This document shows positions 39,601 through 43,073 of a DNA stretch of 43,073 nucleotides, piece by piece (position 1 is the stretch's first letter; the number at the start of each line of letters is the position of its first letter). The notes under the pieces were generated by a model. The model did not search any database. It saw only the letters and a program-made list of their open reading frames with translations, and was not told where the DNA came from. Source of the stretch: an uncultured Eubacterium sp. (GTDB lineage Bacteria; Bacillota; Clostridia; Lachnospirales; Lachnospiraceae). The stretch spans positions 1 through 43,073 of the forward strand of contig CAOKNO010000016.1 in assembly GCA_948470065.1 (NCBI GenBank), written 5' to 3'. The position numbers and the translations under genes are program-made.

Positions 39601-42217
39601 TCCTGATAATTCAAATGTAATTACGAAAACAGTCCATATTGATAAGACAAACCCTGAGATCGTAGAATTTATGTTTGGCGGCCAGTATGATAATACAACG
39701 GATATGGAACGTGGAACATATGGGTTCTATTTTAAGGATAATACAAAAGTAAAGGTATTTGTAAAGGATGAAGGTAATTCTTCTGGAATCAATTATGTGA
39801 CGTTGTATTGTAGAGATATAAATGGACAAGAGATAATTTCCAAAGTCTACAGTTCAGATCCAGACAATTACCATGTAGAAAATGGTAGCGCATACGCTGA
39901 GTTTACGATTGAAAAGGGATTTAAGGGACAGGTATGGGCGTTAGTAGCGGATCGTGTGGTATCTGACAACCCATTCAAAGATGGCTTTAAGCATACGTCT
40001 GGATTTAAATATGCGGATGGTACGATTATAGAGGACGCTGCACTACATCAATCGGTATCGGCAATTACAATATCTGAGAATATTGAAACGAATAAGTCGG
40101 ATTCCAATGGGCTCCCATTATATAACACAAGCGTTCCGCTTACCATTGACGTCAAGGATTCCTTCTCGGGTATTGCAGCGATTGAATGGACGATAACGAA
40201 GGATGGGAGTTCTGGAGTGATCCATATTGCAAACGATGGATCGTATCGAAGTGATTCAGAAATGGCAGCTATTATTGATGGTTCTATAACCAGAGATTCA
40301 AACCTTGTTACGGCATTGGGCTTCAATCTCACCGTTTCAAGTAATACGAATGACAATGAGGTGCGTGTTAAGTTGGTGGATCGTTCTGGAAATGAGAGTG
40401 AAGCAACAAAGAAGTATAGTATTGATACGACATCACCAACCATATCGGCATCACTAAGCAATCAAAATCCGTCGAATGAAATGTATTATAATACGGATCA
40501 GGTTGTTACTATTACAATAACGGAGAGAAACTTTAATCCTTCGGATGTTAAGTTTATGCTTAATGGAAACGAACAGGCTGTCAGCAATTGGAGTTCAAGC
40601 GGTGAAGGCGACGCAATGGTAAATACAGGGACATTCTCGATCAATACGGATGGTGATTACAGCTATGCCATTATGTTTACGGACATGGCGGGAAATGCAG
40701 CGGAAGCTTATAGCCAAGATATGTTCGTTGTTGATAAAACAGAACCGGTATTAGAAACGAATTTTGATGAGTTTAAGACAGAGGATGAAAAGCATTACTT
40801 CGGTGTAGACAGCATTGATAAAACGGCGAAGATTACGATTGTTGAACATAATTTCTCTTATGAGGAAACAAAGGTTGAAATTTATAAGAAAGAAGCAGGA
40901 TCCGAACATAATGCAAGTGGAATGGAAAGGATGCCAGGATATGGCTGGAAGGACAATGGGGACGAACATACGTTGGAAATTCCATTTAATGAGAATGATG
41001 ACGGCGTATACCTTATTAAAGTAATCCCTAAAGATCTGGCGTCGAATGATGCAAAATCCCAGGAAACCGTTGTGTTTGAAATTGACTTTACAAATCCTGT
41101 TATTTCAGAGAGAAACGGCTTATCTGTGATGGATGAAAAGGAATCGTATGAGAATCTGGACATTTATAACGAAGAAACAGAGATTGAAGCGGATTTCATT
41201 CCTTCCGTTGCGTTTTCAGATACAAATTTTGATCATCTTGAATACGATTTAACGGTGTATACTCCTGAATATGAGAATGGCAAGGAAATAGGCGCTATTG
41301 TTCCTAAAATTGAAAATGGCAATGTCTTTGAAACCACGTATTCCCTACCAGAGTTTGAGAAAGACGGCGTTTATTCTGTGGATGTTGCCGCTGTGGATAA
41401 GGCTGGAAACCGTAGCAGCCTTTGCAGGAATACCTCTGTGCTGATGAGGGGGTCAGACGTCCTTGCCTATATTGCGGACAGTAATAAGAAAGAGGCTAAA
41501 GGGTGGTATTCTTTACAGAAGGATGAAAAGACGCCAATTAGTAAAAGGCCAGACTCTTTTCGTGATTTGGAGATCACTGTGTTTGCGAGAGAGGATTCCA
41601 AAACGAATATTATCCTTCGGGATGAAAACGGCGACTCCGAAGATACGGGTATTACGGCTGATAATTCGGAAGATATATATGGGATTGGTATGTATAACTA
41701 TACGTTACCCAAAGAATACTTTGTGGAGAATTATCCAGAGGGGACAAATAAGGATCTTTACCTTTGGGCTGAGAATATACTTCATAATGAAAAGTCCCGT
41801 ATTTTGCTTGGATGGATACGTATAGATGCGCTGGCGCCAACTTGTAATATTCCGTCTGATTTGAAGAAATGGAAATCATATATAAGCAGTACTAAGACGA
41901 TTACTTTAACAGACATAAGTGAGTCGCTTGATAAATCACAGTGTGTTGTATATGACAATGGAAAAGCAGTACCGCAGGATGAATTCGATTATTCAGATGA
42001 TGATGACACTTTGTCTTATACCTTGGATAAAGGCTGGCATGATATTGGTTTTATTCTTGTTGATGAAGCTGGGAATGCTTATGCAATACAGGAAATAGCA
42101 GCGCTTCAGGTTGGTTTATTTTACTGTTTGTGGTTTTGGGGTGTATGTGGTTTGATTGGGGTTATAGGAATTATAGTTGCAGTTGTTTTGATAAAGAAGA
42201 AGTATGCAAGCGATTAA
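36653..42217 (+). CDS. Giant Ig-like surface protein anchored by a C-terminal helix
   Basis: The 1854-aa protein has a signal peptide (MKLMKRFFAGFLAVAVMF, cleavage near FIAIA-EES), then a long extracellular part made of bacterial Ig-like modules. Many end in a phrase such as DKAGNIQMS, DNAGNQT, DLAGNRR, DRSGNES or DMAGNAA followed by VD-T-(S/N/E)-P. At least eight are visible. One transmembrane helix (about 1820-1846) and a tail K-K-K-Y-A-S-D end it; there is no LPxTG. ATG 36653 follows AGGGGG. It has a 100-base gap but no terminator before it, so it probably belongs with the T7SS operon. It could reach through the cell wall as an adhesin or as a conduit part. Confidence 0.8.
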   Translation: MKLMKRFFAGFLAVAVMFSFHTIGFIAIAEESENLTGVSAVQDARDTEVISASEEVIELEIDIPSQWSRDVQEWSVTTEEGTVLYYKTNPVLIQEEAWGAYTDEDAKLWNHGDGFSNGDGYIKFWAVKQNGDSSIVATREAVRYMYDNIPPDAFGLEKVEVGDNEFAIKNTEPIRDNLSGVAGAFYIINPENIETLEDIHNSGTEIEWKEAAGGFSFAFPCIKEMNESVVTVYVVDKAGNIQMSSIAIDTYKDFSAPELTVDGIKKQWVNRTDGWDVHSDSIGARVYYKTSDYDLEDWGSYTDSDVKIWMAGSVVPEGNGFIHFWAAYDDAERECAEKTVEYLYDATAPNEFVVEYEQKGSYEDEAGQWHAPKFIVYGSGIADATSGINQDKVFYKVKQNGAEWEGKVEADVQEVLDNNTIRFTLDLSNEERIQDAEITFYIVDNAGNQTACVLDENAVSYDPSVPEIVTGEGALCITSSADVNVLPLKYYSFGDDKLDNSWKSVYANGECYLKLTIKENDLREIVVTMDDGKSVTFTEDGRSNTPKWISPKEGNHSESRVYFLKLSDFGMSADKEHAISIVAKDSQNSSKKNTLTSWEGDTKVKYTLFYDPFDNGDSIISFHSRNGTSINHRNYYGKGFKDDILISLYDDNGIKNYSVDISGPRGFNKSSGLVDVSQGRDVEGNVKAESATEQVAYKIPYKEIVYTESVAHTLYRYDGKYTICVNAEDLAGNRRTEYYEFYVDTTSPSIVGETYTYNPSGLNYLPFGIFGNKSIDITIAVEDNETGCGLDDANVCLYWGGRKVKGTPTEKNGVKEYLFKKLPVGVDGVPYITVADRLDNSANYYFTTEEGKFAKKNKITNTHMALENKKPTAKIILPKEKQYKINGEIWYPSGFDYHVTAMDKGTGLNHVSVMESSINGDGSFEKKSDIMETGVAIKGKYTKFVTMADRFTKEAKYKYHMGEEGNYQIAVDAQDNAGNKLSDPDNSNVITKTVHIDKTNPEIVEFMFGGQYDNTTDMERGTYGFYFKDNTKVKVFVKDEGNSSGINYVTLYCRDINGQEIISKVYSSDPDNYHVENGSAYAEFTIEKGFKGQVWALVADRVVSDNPFKDGFKHTSGFKYADGTIIEDAALHQSVSAITISENIETNKSDSNGLPLYNTSVPLTIDVKDSFSGIAAIEWTITKDGSSGVIHIANDGSYRSDSEMAAIIDGSITRDSNLVTALGFNLTVSSNTNDNEVRVKLVDRSGNESEATKKYSIDTTSPTISASLSNQNPSNEMYYNTDQVVTITITERNFNPSDVKFMLNGNEQAVSNWSSSGEGDAMVNTGTFSINTDGDYSYAIMFTDMAGNAAEAYSQDMFVVDKTEPVLETNFDEFKTEDEKHYFGVDSIDKTAKITIVEHNFSYEETKVEIYKKEAGSEHNASGMERMPGYGWKDNGDEHTLEIPFNENDDGVYLIKVIPKDLASNDAKSQETVVFEIDFTNPVISERNGLSVMDEKESYENLDIYNEETEIEADFIPSVAFSDTNFDHLEYDLTVYTPEYENGKEIGAIVPKIENGNVFETTYSLPEFEKDGVYSVDVAAVDKAGNRSSLCRNTSVLMRGSDVLAYIADSNKKEAKGWYSLQKDEKTPISKRPDSFRDLEITVFAREDSKTNIILRDENGDSEDTGITADNSEDIYGIGMYNYTLPKEYFVENYPEGTNKDLYLWAENILHNEKSRILLGWIRIDALAPTCNIPSDLKKWKSYISSTKTITLTDISESLDKSQCVVYDNGKAVPQDEFDYSDDDDTLSYTLDKGWHDIGFILVDEAGNAYAIQEIAALQVGLFYCLWFWGVCGLIGVIGIIVAVVLIKKKYASD

Positions 42218-42250
42218 TCTTCTTCTTGAATTGTAAAAAAGAGATTGTAC

Positions 42251-42277
42251 TGGCAGGAGTTTAGCTTTCTCCTGCCA
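42251..42277. terminator. Hairpin after the giant Ig-like gene
   Basis: TGGCAGGAG (42251-42259) pairs perfectly with CTCCTGCCA (42269-42277). A T run lies on the minus-strand side only (AATTGTAAAAAAGAG in plus orientation at 42229-42243). It overlaps the broken end of the IS3 relic. Confidence 0.55.
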
Positions 42278-42755
42278 CATCATAAGGGCATCCCTTTTGG
42301 CTCAGGGAACGCTCTATATCAAATGCTTCCAGAAGTTCTTTGATTGCCTGGTTTTTGGATTTGTTCCCACGGTCTGTATGGAACAGGCGGATATCCTTAA
42401 GGCTCCCTTCCACACTTTGGAACGCTTCCTCCGCAAGTTCCCCTGTTTTATGCACTCCCGTATTGTAACCTATAATTTCCCGGTTAAACAGGCCAACAAG
42501 TACACATATGTAATTCCATTGTCTCCCCACTCTTACATAGGTTAAACTGCCTACTACTACGTCCCTTTATTCCCGACCCTGGAACTGCCGGTCCAGGACA
42601 TTTTCTGTTTTCGCTTCGCTGCAGGTGTGCCCGATCCGGCGTCTGGATACCTTTTTCCCTGCATCCATCAGATCCTTTTCCATTTTCAGCTTCTGGTTTT
42701 CCCTGCGAAGTCTTAGAAGTTCTTCCTGTTCTGGTGTACGGTTGTCCTTTTCATG
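42261..42755 (-). pseudogene. Degraded IS3-family transposase (orfA tail and orfB fragment)
   Basis: On the minus strand one frame gives EQEELLRLRRENQKLKMEKD (end of orfA), KKVSRRRIG, then ENVLDRQFQGRE, a stop codon (42567-42569), and continues V-V-V-G-S-L-T-Y-V-R-V and YICVLVGLFNREIIGY, LFHTDRGN, RSLSQKGCPYD (integrase core of orfB). An internal deletion joins RRIG to the ENVLDR region. The DDE segment FHTDRGNKSKN lacks the usual S-E-F, and the C-terminus is lost after PYD. The element is dead. I see no clear terminal inverted repeats. It marks the right border of the T7SS island. Confidence 0.85.
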
Positions 42756-42871
42756 GAAAGAGCCAGAGTAACCAAAGAGGCAACGAAGGAGATTGTGAAT
42801 AAAAGATAACAAAATTGGCTGGACTACCAACATTGTGGGGGTTCATTTCAGTAAGGCCACTGGCTTCAAGC

Positions 42872-42900
42872 TTGTAAAATCAGGAGGTTTATGGTAGTAT
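42872..42900 (+). promoter_or_regulatory. Promoter of the right-edge gene
   Basis: TTGTAA (42872-42877), a 17-bp spacer and TAGTAT (42895-42900), followed by an Rpn-like ORF start at 42929. Confidence 0.6.
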
Positions 42901-42928
42901 GGAGATACGAAAACGAAAGGGAAAGCAG

Positions 42929-43073
42929 GTGGGAAGATTGACAGTGACGGAACAGATAGACCAGAAACATCAGGAAGATTTACAGAGGCTAAGAGGCTTT
43001 CGCCTGCTTGATGATGATTTCCTTACAAAGTGTTTTGAGGGAGATACGGCAAGCATAGAACTGGTATTGCAGA
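42929..43073 (+). CDS. Rpn/PD-(D/E)XK transposase-family nuclease, N-terminal fragment (cut by right edge)
   Basis: The frame is open to the window end. RLRGFRLLDDDFLTKCFEGD matches the start of Rpn-type recombination-promoting nucleases and PD-(D/E)XK family putative transposases, which often begin close to L-L-D-D-D-F-M-T-K-V-F. Starts at GTG 42929 (site AAAGGGA) or TTG 42938 (site AGGTGGG) are both possible. The catalytic core lies outside the window. Multi-copy genes of this type are common in gut Clostridia. Confidence 0.65.
   Translation, partial: MGRLTVTEQIDQKHQEDLQRLRGFRLLDDDFLTKCFEGDTASIELVLQ

Overview
The window looks like chromosome from a Gram-positive anaerobe of the Clostridia, most likely a gut Lachnospiraceae. 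The signs are AGGAGG-type ribosome binding sites, sigma-A promoters with 17-bp spacers, a class II aldolase, a YfhO/CsbB-type pair, a LXG/WXG100 type VII secretion (T7SS) locus and a holin-like type I toxin. The species cannot be fixed from the sequence. The left half (about 1-21.1 kb) is visibly richer in G+C than the right half (about 21.2-42.8 kb), which suggests that the right half arrived by transfer.

Layout. 1-1811: end of a sugar-catabolic operon, with a FGGY kinase (cut by the window edge) and AraD-type epimerase. 1812-2763: a type I toxin-antitoxin locus with mirrored promoters and a relic of an AlbA_2 gene. 2764-4035: a MATE-like membrane protein. 4177-6412 (minus): a two-component system. 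Direct-repeat boxes beyond it precede yfhO (6713-9379) and a polyprenyl-phosphate glycosyltransferase (9508-10434), a pair known elsewhere to decorate lipoteichoic acid. 10662-11597: class II fructose-bisphosphate aldolase, flanked by copies of a palindromic intergenic repeat. 11943-13556: AAA-ATPase/PD-(D/E)XK protein.

13604-18690 is a compact form of the Ter-associated module that has been predicted to make a nucleoside-like metabolite: PRTase-TRSP, StiP-PELOTA, a C-C bond lyase of the HpcH/citrate lyase type on the opposite strand, and a YceG-like domain fused to a trypsin-like protease. No terD, terC or terB gene lies in the window. 18818-21135 is a polar amino acid ABC transporter.

21619-42217 is a divergent T7SS island. 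It begins with a helical partner, a Hint-Ntox15 DNase effector and its Tdi1-like immunity protein. A TPR protein and three small helical WXG100-like proteins follow, then a hairpin terminator. The machinery comes next: a Lys-rich protein of unknown family, an FtsK/EssC ATPase with a YukD-like N-terminus, a second ATPase carrying the remaining P-loop domains, a canonical WXG100 protein, a 58-aa protein, a membrane-anchored Ser/Thr kinase with intact catalytic residues (where T7SSb normally has the pseudokinase EssB), a two-helix membrane protein and a 1854-aa Ig-like surface protein. No EsaA or EssA homologue is recognisable. A degraded IS3-family element (about 42261-42755) marks the right boundary and the start of an Rpn-like nuclease gene runs off the edge.

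The most promising candidates for under-described biology are the kinase-containing T7SS locus, the YceG-protease fusion in the Ter-like module, and the mirrored-promoter toxin-antitoxin pair.
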